A stretch of 55,495 bases of DNA from IMG/VR virus record IMGVR_UViG_3300043449_001017, positions 1-55,495 of that record. The stretch is one strand, 5' to 3'. This DNA comes from a virus. Below are positions 5,594 through 13,918 of the stretch, one piece after another. Under the pieces are notes generated by a model. It saw nothing but the letters and a program-made list of their open reading frames with translations. It had not been told where the DNA came from and searched no databases. How positions within the stretch are numbered: position 1 is the first letter of the stretch; every line of letters begins with the position of its first letter. The position numbers and the translations under genes were made by a program.

Positions 5594-6373
5594 TCAACGG
5601 CCGCCCATCACGTCCTTGAGTTTGCCGAACACCAGCTTGGGGAACTGCTCCTGGGCGATCCGATCAGTCAGGCCGTAGAAGTCGTAACGGGTCGACACCG
5701 TAGGCGGCGAAGGCAGGTACTTGAACAGCATGTTGATGTCGCGGCCGGAGCGCCGGTAGATGCCAGGCTTCAAGCCTTTTGCATTACCAGGCTTCGCCAT
5801 GAAGTATTCCTTCTTGGGCTTACGCTTGGCCTGAGCGTATCGACGACCGGTGTAGGTATCGTTATCGTATGCGCCGATAGAGAACAGCACTTGCGTATAT
5901 TGGCCTGGCGAGATCCTGCCCTTGGACAATCGAGCCGCGTCACTGTCTGTGATTCCGAGCATATACGAGCCACGCGGTGTGTAACCACGGTGCGCTAAAG
6001 CTTTCGAAAAACGTGTGTCATAAACCGGCTTGCCCCCAGCCCCTTGCTCTTTTACGGTCGGGTAAAGATACTTCGATGCGGGGTTGCCTTTGGCGCCAAA
6101 TTCTTTGACGCCGATGTAGCTGTAGAGCTTGGTTTTATCGGACCGCGTGTAGAAGATTGAGTTCAGGGTGAAAGGCACTGGGTTCTCAAATACCCGCTCC
6201 ATCTCCTGCCGGTGGGCAGCCTGCAGTAGCGGCCCCATCTGATTGAGCGCGTAGCTCATCACGAAGGGCATCTGAACCCGGCGAATGACATCCAGGTTCT
6301 TCACCACAGCATCAGCGTCAAAGGTGATCGACCCTTGCCGCCAGCTACCAGAACCGGACCACTCAATCGCCAT
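5594..6373 (-). CDS. HK97-gp10-like virion morphogenesis protein, isolated
   Basis: A 259-residue protein (MAIEWSGSGSWRQGSITF) resembling phage proteins of the HK97 gp10 / minor-tail Z type: QMPFVMSYALN near residue 34, an ENPVPFTLNS motif, later a GIYRRSGRD segment and a basic C-terminus. It would act in tail completion or virion assembly, but it lies about 40 kb from the tail-tube genes. A consensus AGGAGG lies five bases before the ATG, directly after a terminator hairpin, so it may be expressed separately. Part of the gene is more AT-rich than its surroundings. The family call is tentative. Confidence 0.55.
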   Translation of the reverse strand: MAIEWSGSGSWRQGSITFDADAVVKNLDVIRRVQMPFVMSYALNQMGPLLQAAHRQEMERVFENPVPFTLNSIFYTRSDKTKLYSYIGVKEFGAKGNPASKYLYPTVKEQGAGGKPVYDTRFSKALAHRGYTPRGSYMLGITDSDAARLSKGRISPGQYTQVLFSIGAYDNDTYTGRRYAQAKRKPKKEYFMAKPGNAKGLKPGIYRRSGRDINMLFKYLPSPPTVSTRYDFYGLTDRIAQEQFPKLVFGKLKDVMGGR

Positions 6374-6390
6374 GGCGGCCTCCTACAGAA

Positions 6391-6418
6391 AGACCCAGCG
6401 ATGTCACGCGCTGGGTCT
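6391..6418 (-). terminator. Intrinsic terminator-like hairpin
   Basis: AGACCCAGCG (6391-6400) and CGCTGGGTCT (6409-6418) form a perfect ten-base stem with an eight-base loop. On the minus strand it is followed by TTCTGT. It would end transcripts of the gene at 6471-6683, just before the strong AGGAGG of the next gene. Confidence 0.6.
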
Positions 6419-6470
6419 GGTGCCTGTCAACGATCCGAGTCTACGAGCGAAAGCCGCATACCCGCCAGTC

Positions 6471-6683
6471 TCAGGTGCGTCTCACATTGCGGGCGTCGTC
6501 GCAGTAGACGGTCCGCTGCTCCTTGCCCAGCCAGATGGCCCCACGAGCGCCCTGGAGGCCGTCCCAGGTGCCTGAGGCCCATCCGTAGCCCATAAACACC
6601 TTGCAGGCGGTTCCACGGGGCCAGGAGGGCCAGCTGGTGGGGCTCCTGGCTAGGCGCTGGTGATCAGGGGTGGGCTTGGGCAT
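6471..6683 (-). CDS. Small hypothetical protein (70 aa)
   Basis: Starts MPKPTPDHQRLARSP. The C-terminal half (GYGWASGTWDGLQGARGAIW, then RTVYCDDARNV) looks like a folded beta domain seen in small phage proteins. Ends before the hairpin at 6391-6418. Function unknown. Confidence 0.5.
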   Translation of the reverse strand: MPKPTPDHQRLARSPTSWPSWPRGTACKVFMGYGWASGTWDGLQGARGAIWLGKEQRTVYCDDARNVRRT

Positions 6684-6686
6684 GGC

Positions 6687-6956
6687 TCAGCGCACCCGGA
6701 CACAGATCAGGCGACTGGACGGTTCACCCTCGGCCCGCTCGACGTGGCGCACCGAGAACTTCCAGTCCAGGTGCCGGCGTTCGGCCCAGCCGCTTCCGCA
6801 CAGGCGAATGCCGTCAGCCCTCCGATGGCCCACCGCGTTGACGAAGAAGTAGTCGCCGACCTCCATGGCTGCAAAGGGGTACTTGGTGGAGCCGTGAAGG
6901 TCGGTGGAGAACGGGTCGATAAGCGAGTGCTCGCGACCAGGGGGAAGGCTCAACAT
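6687..6956 (-). CDS. Small conserved phage protein (89 aa)
   Basis: ATG at 6956: MLSLPPGREHSLIDPFSTDL, then YPFAAMEVGDYFFVNAVGHR and a FSVR...CVRVR ending. A YPF-x2-M-x-VGD motif with a basic C-terminal strand is common in small phage proteins near replication genes. Function unknown. It is the last gene before the GTAAC repeat zone when read leftward. Confidence 0.55.
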   Translation of the reverse strand: MLSLPPGREHSLIDPFSTDLHGSTKYPFAAMEVGDYFFVNAVGHRRADGIRLCGSGWAERRHLDWKFSVRHVERAEGEPSSRLICVRVR

Positions 6957-7008
6957 CGAACGCAGTAAGACCAGCACAGACGCTAAGACAGGCAGGCCCC
7001 AGGAGGCT

Positions 7009-7253
7009 GTAACGCCCTGTAACGCGGACCGTTACAGCCAAATCCCAGTCAGGGCCTGGCTTGTAACGTAGTAACCTTTGTAACAAGAAATTTATTTTAT
7101 TAGGGAGGGGGTTCTGAGAGGGGGTCTGGGGGCTCTGGGGCTAAGAGTCTCTTTAAAAGTTTCTCCTGAGAAAACGTTACACGTTACCGAAACGCCAAAA
7201 CCCAGTCATACCAACGGGTTTCGGCGTAACGGGCACCGTTACTTTGTAACGGT
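7009..7253. other. GTAAC-repeat, AT-rich and G4-prone zone: possible replication origin
   Basis: About ten GTAAC/GTTAC elements lie in 245 bases: 7009-7015, 7019-7025, 7029-7036, 7061-7068, near 7070, 7078-7084, tandem ACGTTAC at 7174-7187, and 7226-7252. The last three include the palindrome ACCGTTACTTTGTAACGGT at 7235-7253. Between the clusters are an AT-rich tract (7084-7103, AAGAAATTTATTTTATTA) and a G-rich run (7103-7140). The zone sits directly downstream of the primase-helicase gene. Iterons, an unwinding-type tract and a replication gene together suggest an origin; an operator array is the alternative. Confidence 0.5.
7103..7140 (+). other. G-quadruplex-prone run
   Basis: Five G-runs of three to five bases with loops of one to eight bases, on the plus strand beside the AT-rich tract. 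It fits a relaxed G-quadruplex pattern. In an origin such a run could influence strand opening; no direct evidence. Confidence 0.5.
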
Positions 7254-7261
7254 CGGCGGTC

Positions 7262-9907
7262 TCAACCCATCTCGAGCGTCTCAAGTGGGACCAATGTTGC
7301 GCGAGCCACGCCGCTGCCCTTGAAGCGGATCGAGGCGGTGCTGGCGGTCGCACCAGGCAGCCGGCGGAGGGCCTGACGGAACGCATTTCCGGCCCATGGG
7401 GTGTCTTTGAGTAGCGCCTGCAGGTTGGTGCTGTTGTTGGCGACCGCCAAGTGCCCACCGCCCACCTTGAGCCCGTAGCGGCCCAGGATCGTCTCGATCT
7501 CGTCCGAGGGGTGGTCCCGTCCGGGAATGGCGAAGATCACGCCGCGCTGGGCCATCTGCACCAGCTCGAGCACGCTCATGCGCTTGCCGCCGTCCACCTG
7601 CACGAGGTTCTGGAGGATGTGGTTGAGGCACTTCACCTCATCGGCGTCGGTGGCGTCGACCTCGCGGCTGTCCCAGTCCATCGAGTCGATCCACTGCCCG
7701 GCCATCTCGAGCGTCAGCTCGCCACCACCCCCAGGTTCCAGGCTCCAGGCGCCGGCCAGCAGGGTGCCGTACTGATCGCCAAAACGCTGGCCGAAGCGAC
7801 GGGAAAGGGCGGCTGCGAGCACCTTGCCGTTCTTTCGGATGGCGGGAATCTGCTGGAGAGTTCGTGCCACCAGGCGGCGCCCATTCTCTTCAGTGCAGGC
7901 ATTGAGAATCTGCTGCTCGAACTCATGCCAGTCGTCCTTGGCCATCTCGTCTTTGCGCAGGCTGAGAACGCAAAACCGGTCCAGGTCAGCACGCTGAATC
8001 AGTGCGACGTTGATTGAGCTAACGCAGAACATTGAGCGGATCTCAAATGTGTTCGAGCCGCCCGATGTTGTGCCTTTGTAGATCTTGCCGCCCTCGGAAG
8101 ATGCGATGCGTGCCAGGGCCAGGATGTTCTGAACGGTCTGCTTGTCCTTCTGCTCGTTCTGCTCGAGTTCGTCGAACACGACGGGAATGGCATCGGAGCG
8201 CAGCTGGCCGCGTAGGCCGGCCTCGGTGGTGCCGCCTGTGGCGCCCTCGAACATGCCTCCCAGAAGTGGCTTGATGAAGGAGCGCAGGATGGTGGTCTTG
8301 CCGGTGCCGGCACCGCCGGTGATCCAGATGTGCGGCCGCCAGTCGAGGGCGCCGCAGACGGGGGCCAGCACGATCCAGCCGAGCAGCAGGTGAGCGGATG
8401 CGGGTGTCTCCCAGCGGAAGCGCTCAGCGATGCTGCAGATTGATGTCGCCAGGTCGTCAGCGAGAGCATCGTGGCCGGGTCCGTCGATGGCTTTGGCGTT
8501 CTCGTAGAAGTAAAGGCTCGAGAATTTACGGGGCAGCTTGGTGATGGGGTGGGAGTGCCCGTTGATCACGAGGCGGTTGCCGAGGTGCAGGATCACCCGG
8601 CTGGCATCGGCCCAGGCACCACGGCCACGCACACGAGACGGGTCGTAGACGCCCTGGGCAATGCAGGCGCCCATGATTGCGTTCTGAGCCGAGTCCCAGT
8701 CGATGCGATTGCCCTGGGCATTGCTGAAGCCGGTGGCCCACCACTCGAGGGGTGCCAGCTGCAGGAAGTGGGACTTGGTGTGCTGAGCGGCGGTGAGAGG
8801 GATGACCTGACAGGCGTTCTTTGGCAGGTAGTAGTAGATCCCGTGATCGAAGCCGAGGGGGCGAAATGGGAGGGAATCGGCGGGGCCTGGAGCGGTAGCA
8901 GGATCCTCGAGATCGGGGTCCTCGACTGGAGTTTCAGCAGGTCCAGGAGCAATGTCTGCAGCGGGTGCGGGGGGCAAGTTGCGCAGGGCTGGCGGGCCGG
9001 GAAGGATGCGCCGTGGTGCGCGATAGCCGTGCTCCTTGGCCCAGTACCAGAAGGTGCCAGCGGTGATGTCTGCGCCACCAGAGCGGGCGACCTGATCGAT
9101 GCCACCCCACTGAGGGCTGTGCGAGGCCATCATCGAGATGGCGGTGTCGGCCGAGCCGCCGGCCTCCTCGCAGGCCTTGACCAGGCCCCAGAGGATGTTG
9201 CGGTAGATCGGATAGGTGTTGCCGCCAGGCACTCGAGGCGGGATCGCCTGCAGCGCCCGTTGCACCTCGTCGAGTCCCTGGGCTTCGTAATCAGTGAAGG
9301 TGCGGGCCTGCTCGTGCCGGGTGTCGACCACCGGCGCAGGAATGCACGATGTGATCACATCGGCGGTGTAGCGGTGACCGGTGCGATTGACGATTTTGGC
9401 GATTTCGCCGGTCTCGGGGTGCGGGGTGCCAGGGAGCCGCATGACGCGAGAGGGGTTCTTAAGCGCCCGGTCAGCGTCGGCGTAATTGAGCAGGCTGGTC
9501 TGGATGGTCTTCCACGCTTCAGGCGCCAGCGGCTCGGTGAGCACCCAGTAGGAGTGGATGGACTTGCCGCCCGTGTCGACCTGGATGGTGGGCTCGGGGA
9601 GGCCGAGTTGCTGCCATGCGGTGAGCTGCCAGTCCTTGGGCTTGTCGTCCCATTCGACAAAGAAGGCAATGCAATCGGTGATGTCGGTGTCTTTGTCGCC
9701 CCCGTTGTTGACGACGACGTAGACGCCCCGGCGATCGGCGGCCCATTCCTCGACAAGCGCCTTGGTGGGTTCACCCTTGGCACCGTGATCGTTGGCCTTG
9801 CGCGGGTCGGTCTTGGCGTAGAAGGCACGCAGGCGAATAGAGCCCTTGGGTTTTCCCAGGGCTGCCAGGAATTCACGGGCGACAGCAAAGTCAGGAGATA
9901 GGCTCAT
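7262..9907 (-). CDS. Primase / superfamily helicase fusion
   Basis: About 881 residues from the ATG at 9907 (MSLSPDFAVAREFLAALG). The N-terminal third resembles RepB/AEP-type primases: VEWDDKPKDWQLTAW, then a QVDTGGKSIHSYWVL segment and RVMRLPGTPHP. A Pro/Ala-rich linker follows near residues 320-360. The C-terminal half is an ATPase with Walker A GGAGTGKTT near residue 530, Walker B-like VVFDELEQ, and a sensor segment SSINVA. Such proteins prime and unwind DNA at phage and plasmid origins. It is encoded with a VRR-NUC nuclease and an SF2 helicase, and beside the GTAAC repeat zone. The first 18 residues of a longer ORF are not supported by a start. Confidence 0.85.
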   Translation of the reverse strand: MSLSPDFAVAREFLAALGKPKGSIRLRAFYAKTDPRKANDHGAKGEPTKALVEEWAADRRGVYVVVNNGGDKDTDITDCIAFFVEWDDKPKDWQLTAWQQLGLPEPTIQVDTGGKSIHSYWVLTEPLAPEAWKTIQTSLLNYADADRALKNPSRVMRLPGTPHPETGEIAKIVNRTGHRYTADVITSCIPAPVVDTRHEQARTFTDYEAQGLDEVQRALQAIPPRVPGGNTYPIYRNILWGLVKACEEAGGSADTAISMMASHSPQWGGIDQVARSGGADITAGTFWYWAKEHGYRAPRRILPGPPALRNLPPAPAADIAPGPAETPVEDPDLEDPATAPGPADSLPFRPLGFDHGIYYYLPKNACQVIPLTAAQHTKSHFLQLAPLEWWATGFSNAQGNRIDWDSAQNAIMGACIAQGVYDPSRVRGRGAWADASRVILHLGNRLVINGHSHPITKLPRKFSSLYFYENAKAIDGPGHDALADDLATSICSIAERFRWETPASAHLLLGWIVLAPVCGALDWRPHIWITGGAGTGKTTILRSFIKPLLGGMFEGATGGTTEAGLRGQLRSDAIPVVFDELEQNEQKDKQTVQNILALARIASSEGGKIYKGTTSGGSNTFEIRSMFCVSSINVALIQRADLDRFCVLSLRKDEMAKDDWHEFEQQILNACTEENGRRLVARTLQQIPAIRKNGKVLAAALSRRFGQRFGDQYGTLLAGAWSLEPGGGGELTLEMAGQWIDSMDWDSREVDATDADEVKCLNHILQNLVQVDGGKRMSVLELVQMAQRGVIFAIPGRDHPSDEIETILGRYGLKVGGGHLAVANNSTNLQALLKDTPWAGNAFRQALRRLPGATASTASIRFKGSGVARATLVPLETLEMG

Positions 9908-10029
9908 TAGGTCTCTGCAGGGAAGGGGACTGGGTCTGCGGCTCCCCACGCAGGCCCACACATTTCAGTTCGTCAGAGGTTGGTTCTGGGAACCACTCGA
10001 CGAGCTTGTCGAAGAATCGTTGCAGGGGC

Positions 10030-10401
10030 TCAGACACCTCGGAAGGGCTCTGTTGCGATTCGTAACGCTTCATCGATGGAGCGGACGATGCCGGCGAGGC
10101 CACCGGCTGCTCGTATGTGCTCAATGAACCGCCTCTGTTCAGGTGTGGCGCGGCCTGTGGCGGTTTTGATCTCGATGGCAGTGAAGATCGCGACCTTCCG
10201 TCCGACCATTTCGGGCGTGATGGTGATGGTGCGGTAGCCGAGGAGATCCGACCCGCCGGGGGAGGCAACGCCGAACTGAACCCAGCGACCGGTGCGCGGG
10301 TCTGGGAGCTTGCCGGAGTTGTTTCGCCAGGCGCGGAAGCCGGGAAGAGTGCCAACTGCGAGACGGATCCGTTGCTGGAGTTCCGTCTCTTGATTGGCCA
10401 T
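10030..10401 (-). CDS. VRR-NUC domain nuclease
   Basis: A 123-residue stand-alone VRR-NUC fold of the PD-(D/E)XK superfamily. Visible motifs: E7, WRNNSG, FGVASPGGSDLLGY with the catalytic D, then AIEIKTATGR carrying the E-x-K pair, and TPEQRRF. Stand-alone members are structure-specific nucleases found beside phage helicases and probably process replication or recombination intermediates. It lies between the SF2 helicase and the primase genes. Confidence 0.9.
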   Translation of the reverse strand: MANQETELQQRIRLAVGTLPGFRAWRNNSGKLPDPRTGRWVQFGVASPGGSDLLGYRTITITPEMVGRKVAIFTAIEIKTATGRATPEQRRFIEHIRAAGGLAGIVRSIDEALRIATEPFRGV

Positions 10402-10426
10402 GGATCTGGGCAGTTGCTGGCCTCCA

Positions 10427-11797
10427 TCATGCAGCCGTCCGCCGCTGGCGTGCTGCCAGGACGTGCCGGGCCCAGCCCTCGGGGTGCTTCATGCCCCTAC
10501 GGCGACCAACCTCGATCAGCTGCTGCAGGCTTTGGGCCTGGCCCTGCTCCTTGCGGTGCTGCTTGCGGCGCAGCTCCTCGGGGTCGACTTCAACCAGCTC
10601 GCCGTCGACCTGCTCGGGGCCCCGTACTACCGCGTCGCGTTGGTACTCGTGACCACAGCAGGGACAGACAGGAGCAGGCGGGTGGCAGGCGTAGCACTCC
10701 GGGCATTCGCGCACCGGTGGCGCCTGGGTGCCGGCACGCTTGGGTTTGGCGTCGAGGGTCCACTCACGAGGATCCTGCGGCAGGCCATGGGTGAACACGC
10801 AGGAAGCATGGTCGAGCACGATGAGATCGGGCTTACCGGGTGCGGTGCGCAGCCCCCGGCCGACCGACTGCAAGTACATCGTGAGCGACTTGGTGGGGCG
10901 CAGCAGGATGACGCAGCCGATCTCAGGGCAGTCGACACCAGCGACCCAGAGGGCGCAATTGCAGACGATGTCGATGGTGCCCTGGCGCAGGCCGGTCAGC
11001 GCCTGGGTGCGCTCTTCACGGGTGGAGTCGCCGGAGATGGCAACAGCGCGGTAGCCGGCTGCAGCAAAGGCAGAAGCGGTGTGCTCTGCGTGTTTGATGT
11101 TGACGCAGAAGGCAACTGCCCGGCGACCGTGGGCGTATTTGCGGTAGTGAGCAACGGCGTCTCCGATGATGGATGGCCGATCAACGGCCTCGGCCAGCTG
11201 GTCTAGCGCGAAGTCGCCACCGCGAGAGCGGATGTTGGCGAGATCGGGCTTGGTGGGCGCGTAGTAGCGGATGGGCGCCAGCAGGCCCTCGGCGATCAGG
11301 TCGGCGGTGGAGCAGGTGGGGATGATGGTGTCGAACAGCTCGCCCAGGCCACGGCCATCCAGTCGGCAGGGTGTGCCGGTGAGGCCGAGTATTGGCGGAT
11401 TGCCGGCGGCAGCCAATACCTGGCGATAGGTGTCCGCGACGGCTAGGTGGCACTCGTCGATGATGATCAGGCCGGGCTTGCGCACCACCGGCCGGCGGAC
11501 AGCGGTCTGCACCGACACCACCTGCACCGGCTGGTACGGGTTGCGGGGCATGCCGGCCATGATGAAGCCGTGGGGGATGTCGGCAGCTGCGAGGCGGCGA
11601 GCGGTGTCATCGAGGATCTCGCGCAGGTGGGCGAGGAACCAGACATCGTTGCCGCGCTCGATGGCGGATTTGATGATTTCGGCAGCGGTGTGGGTCTTGC
11701 CGAAGCCAGTGGCGGCGCACAGCAACGGCGCACGGAAACCAGCCCGATAGGCGGCCCGCACGTCCTGAATAGCTTTCTGTTGACGGGGTCTGAGCAT
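10427..11797 (-). CDS. SF2 (DEAD/DEAH-type) DNA helicase
   Basis: A helicase of about 456 residues. Walker A AATGFGKT lies at 28-35, DECH at 114-117, LTGTPCR as motif III, and QSVGRGLRTA as motif VI. A CPECYACHP...CPCCGHEY zinc-binding segment near the C-terminus may contact DNA. The ATG at 11797 starts MLRPRQQKAI, the usual opening of this family; an upstream TTG is less likely. Its start faces the divergent exonuclease gene across a control region with palindromes. Confidence 0.9.
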   Translation of the reverse strand: MLRPRQQKAIQDVRAAYRAGFRAPLLCAATGFGKTHTAAEIIKSAIERGNDVWFLAHLREILDDTARRLAAADIPHGFIMAGMPRNPYQPVQVVSVQTAVRRPVVRKPGLIIIDECHLAVADTYRQVLAAAGNPPILGLTGTPCRLDGRGLGELFDTIIPTCSTADLIAEGLLAPIRYYAPTKPDLANIRSRGGDFALDQLAEAVDRPSIIGDAVAHYRKYAHGRRAVAFCVNIKHAEHTASAFAAAGYRAVAISGDSTREERTQALTGLRQGTIDIVCNCALWVAGVDCPEIGCVILLRPTKSLTMYLQSVGRGLRTAPGKPDLIVLDHASCVFTHGLPQDPREWTLDAKPKRAGTQAPPVRECPECYACHPPAPVCPCCGHEYQRDAVVRGPEQVDGELVEVDPEELRRKQHRKEQGQAQSLQQLIEVGRRRGMKHPEGWARHVLAARQRRTAA

Positions 11798-11907
11798 GGT
11801 CTTGACCGCAGTGGTCAGCAATGGATAGATCGAAAAACCGAGCAATCATAAGCACTTAACCGGGACGTTCCGTGAAGTGCGAAGAAACATGACAGGAGAA
11901 CAGGAAG
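11798..11907. promoter_or_regulatory. Divergent control region between replication and recombination operons
   Basis: On the plus strand TTGACC (11802-11807) and TAGATC (11826-11831) are 18 bases apart, a possible sigma-70 type promoter for the exonuclease operon. TGACC-N5-GGTCA at 11803-11817 is a dyad overlapping it. A second dyad, GCACTT...AAGTGC around 11852-11880, encloses the near-palindrome GGGACGTTCC. Two dyads between divergent early operons are what a repressor-controlled switch would look like. All assignments are by pattern only. Confidence 0.4.
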
Positions 11908-12777
11908 GTGCGTGAACTAGCGGTAAGCTTGCGTCCACAAGCACCACAGATGCCTATGGGGCTCACCAACGCCGAGTACCACGCACACCCGGCGGTCTCT
12001 AAAAGCGGACTGGATTTGGTGCGGCGTTCGCCGCTGCACTACTGGAACCGCTACCTCAATCCCAACAGGGTGATTGAGCCGCCGACACCAGCGATGGTGC
12101 TGGGTTCGGCCTTGCATGCACGGGTGCTCGAGCCCCACGTCTACGACGACGAGTACATCGTGGCGCCGGAGGGGATCGACCGCCGCACCAAGGAGGGCAA
12201 GCTCCGATGGGCAGACTTCGAGGCAGAGTCAGAGGGCAGGATCGCGCTCAAGGCCGAGGATGCTGCCCATATTGAGGGCATGGCAGCAGCGGTGCATGCT
12301 CACCCTGCGGCTAGCGCCATCCTGCGGCTGCCAGGCAAGTGCGAGCAGTCCTACTTCTGGACCGACCCTGAGACTGGCATCGAATGCAAGTGCCGGCCTG
12401 ACTGGCATAGTGACGACCGCCGACTGATTGCCGATGTAAAGACCACCGAGGACGCCAGCCCTTCTGGCTTTAGCAGATCCGTCATCAAGTATCGGTATTA
12501 CGTTCAGGCTGCGTTTTACCAGCAGGGAATCACTGCCGAGCAGTTTGTATTTTTGGCAGTCGAGAAAAAGCCTCCGTATGCAGTTGGCGTGTACGTCACG
12601 CCACTCCCTGCCATCGAGCGCGGATTCCGAGATGCCATGGAGGATCTGCGACGGATCGCCACATGCAGGGCTGCGAATGAGTGGCCGGCCTATGGCGACG
12701 AGATCCAGTCCCTGCGACTTCCGTCATGGTTCAGTGATGAATCAGACGAGCCAACTCATGAAATTGAAGGTTTCTAA
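11908..12777 (+). CDS. RecE-like exonuclease VIII (PD-(D/E)XK)
   Basis: About 289 residues. The core matches the RecE C-terminal exonuclease domain: YHAHPAVSKSGLDLVRRSP near the start, an LGSALHARVLEP segment, CRPDW followed by LIADVKTTEDAS with the D-x-K pair, then YYVQAAFYQQG. Such 5'-3' exonucleases make 3' single-stranded tails for the annealing protein encoded next. The GTG start follows an AGGAG at nine bases; ATG at 11950 is an alternative. The stop overlaps the recT start (TAATG). Confidence 0.9.
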   Translation: MRELAVSLRPQAPQMPMGLTNAEYHAHPAVSKSGLDLVRRSPLHYWNRYLNPNRVIEPPTPAMVLGSALHARVLEPHVYDDEYIVAPEGIDRRTKEGKLRWADFEAESEGRIALKAEDAAHIEGMAAAVHAHPAASAILRLPGKCEQSYFWTDPETGIECKCRPDWHSDDRRLIADVKTTEDASPSGFSRSVIKYRYYVQAAFYQQGITAEQFVFLAVEKKPPYAVGVYVTPLPAIERGFRDAMEDLRRIATCRAANEWPAYGDEIQSLRLPSWFSDESDEPTHEIEGF

Positions 12778-13463
12778 TGACCGCATCTGACAATCAGATT
12801 GTTATACAATCAGGCGCCCAAAATCAGGGCAGCCTGACTGCACAATCGGGAGGCGTGTTCGCCGGCATTCAACAGTTCGAGAACGCGCAAAGAATTGCCA
12901 AAGCTTTAGCGTCATCGGCCCTAGTACCAAAGGACTACCAAGGGCAGAGCGGACTCGCGAACGTACTCGTTGCGATGGAGATCGCTGGACGAATGAGTCT
13001 TTCGCCCTTGCAGGTCATGCAGAACCTCCACATTATTCACGGGCGCCCTAGTTGGTCGTCGCAGTTCATCATTGCGATGGTTAACGGCTGTGGGCGATTT
13101 TCCCCGTTGGACTATGAGATGACCGGCGAGGGTGAATCGCTTGCGTGCTATGCCTTTGCCAAAGAGCTAAGCACAGACAAGGTTTTGAAGGGGCCAACCG
13201 TCAGCATGGCGATGGCCAAAAGGGAGGGATGGGCGACAAAGTCAGGATCTAAATGGCAAACCATGCCGGAGCTTATGGTCCGGTATCGCGCCGCAGCGTT
13301 TTGGGGCCGCCTCTATGTCCCTGAGTTCTTGGTTGGCATGAAGACACAAGAAGAAGTGATCGACATTGAACCTGTCGACGTGACTGAACAGCCAACAGTG
13401 GTGAATGAACTGAATCAAATGATTCAGGAAAGTAAGGGACAGTCGGATGACGCAGTCTGGTAA
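12777..13463 (+). CDS. recT: RecT-family single-strand annealing protein
   Basis: A 228-residue RecT/Bet-type annealase. Characteristic segments: FENAQRIAKALASSALVP, VAMEIAGRMSLSPLQVMQNL, IIHGRPSWSSQFIIA, MAKREGW, and TMPELMVRYRAAAFWGR. It pairs with the RecE-like exonuclease and the SSB downstream for homologous recombination during replication. The gene is translationally coupled to its upstream partner. Its C-terminus overlaps the next gene by 17 bases. Confidence 0.9.
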   Translation: MTASDNQIVIQSGAQNQGSLTAQSGGVFAGIQQFENAQRIAKALASSALVPKDYQGQSGLANVLVAMEIAGRMSLSPLQVMQNLHIIHGRPSWSSQFIIAMVNGCGRFSPLDYEMTGEGESLACYAFAKELSTDKVLKGPTVSMAMAKREGWATKSGSKWQTMPELMVRYRAAAFWGRLYVPEFLVGMKTQEEVIDIEPVDVTEQPTVVNELNQMIQESKGQSDDAVW

Positions 13464-13662
13464 TTACTTGACGCCACAGGAGCTGGCGCAACGCTGGCGT
13501 AATGTGGTGTCCCTCTCGACCCTGGACAACTGGCGCAGCCAGCAGAAGGGGCCGAGATGGTTCAAAGCCGGAGGACGGGTGCTTTACCCGTTCAACGAGG
13601 TCATCCAATTCGAGCAGCGCAACATGCGCGGCTTCCCCAACACCCCCAATACCGAGCGATGA
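13447..13662 (+). CDS. AlpA/MerR-type helix-turn-helix protein
   Basis: Seventy-one residues: YLTPQELAQRWRNVVSLSTL, then DNWRSQQKGPRWFKAGGRVL, then YPFNEVIQFE. This is the winged HTH layout of AlpA/excisionase-like proteins (HTH_17). It could act as an excision factor or early regulator. It overlaps recT by 17 bases and the next gene by ATGA. The integrase lies 9 kb away, so an Xis role is only inferred. Confidence 0.7.
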   Translation: MTQSGNYLTPQELAQRWRNVVSLSTLDNWRSQQKGPRWFKAGGRVLYPFNEVIQFEQRNMRGFPNTPNTER

Positions 13663-13910
13663 ATCGCATCACTGCAGAAGAGGCACTGGCGCAGGTGGGC
13701 CGCCGCTCGAAGGCGAGCCCGCTGCGCAGTGAGATCCTCGACCTTGAACCTGGTGAGGCCATTGAAATTGGCTTCAACGAGTTCAAGCCGAGCACGATCA
13801 CGCAGATCGCCGGCAACCTCAGCCGCCGCCAATTGAGTCGTAAGTTCTCGGTGCGCAAGCGCCGGGACGGACTCGGCTGCTTTGTGATCTGCACCGCCAA
13901 AACTAACTGA
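13659..13910 (+). CDS. Small hypothetical protein (83 aa)
   Basis: ATG at 13659 overlaps the upstream stop (ATGA). MNRITAEEALAQVGRRSK opens a basic protein with a central beta/alpha segment (GEAIEIGFNEFKPSTITQIA). Lies immediately before ssb. No family recognised. Confidence 0.55.
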   Translation: MNRITAEEALAQVGRRSKASPLRSEILDLEPGEAIEIGFNEFKPSTITQIAGNLSRRQLSRKFSVRKRRDGLGCFVICTAKTN

Positions 13911-13918
13911 GATCAACC

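Noticed and set aside
8471-9901. 476-residue plus-strand open frame
   Set aside because: Antisense to the primase-helicase, whose motifs are clear; the plus-strand translation has no domain-like pattern.
10394-11206. 270-residue plus-strand open frame
   Set aside because: Antisense to the SF2 helicase; no family-like sequence.
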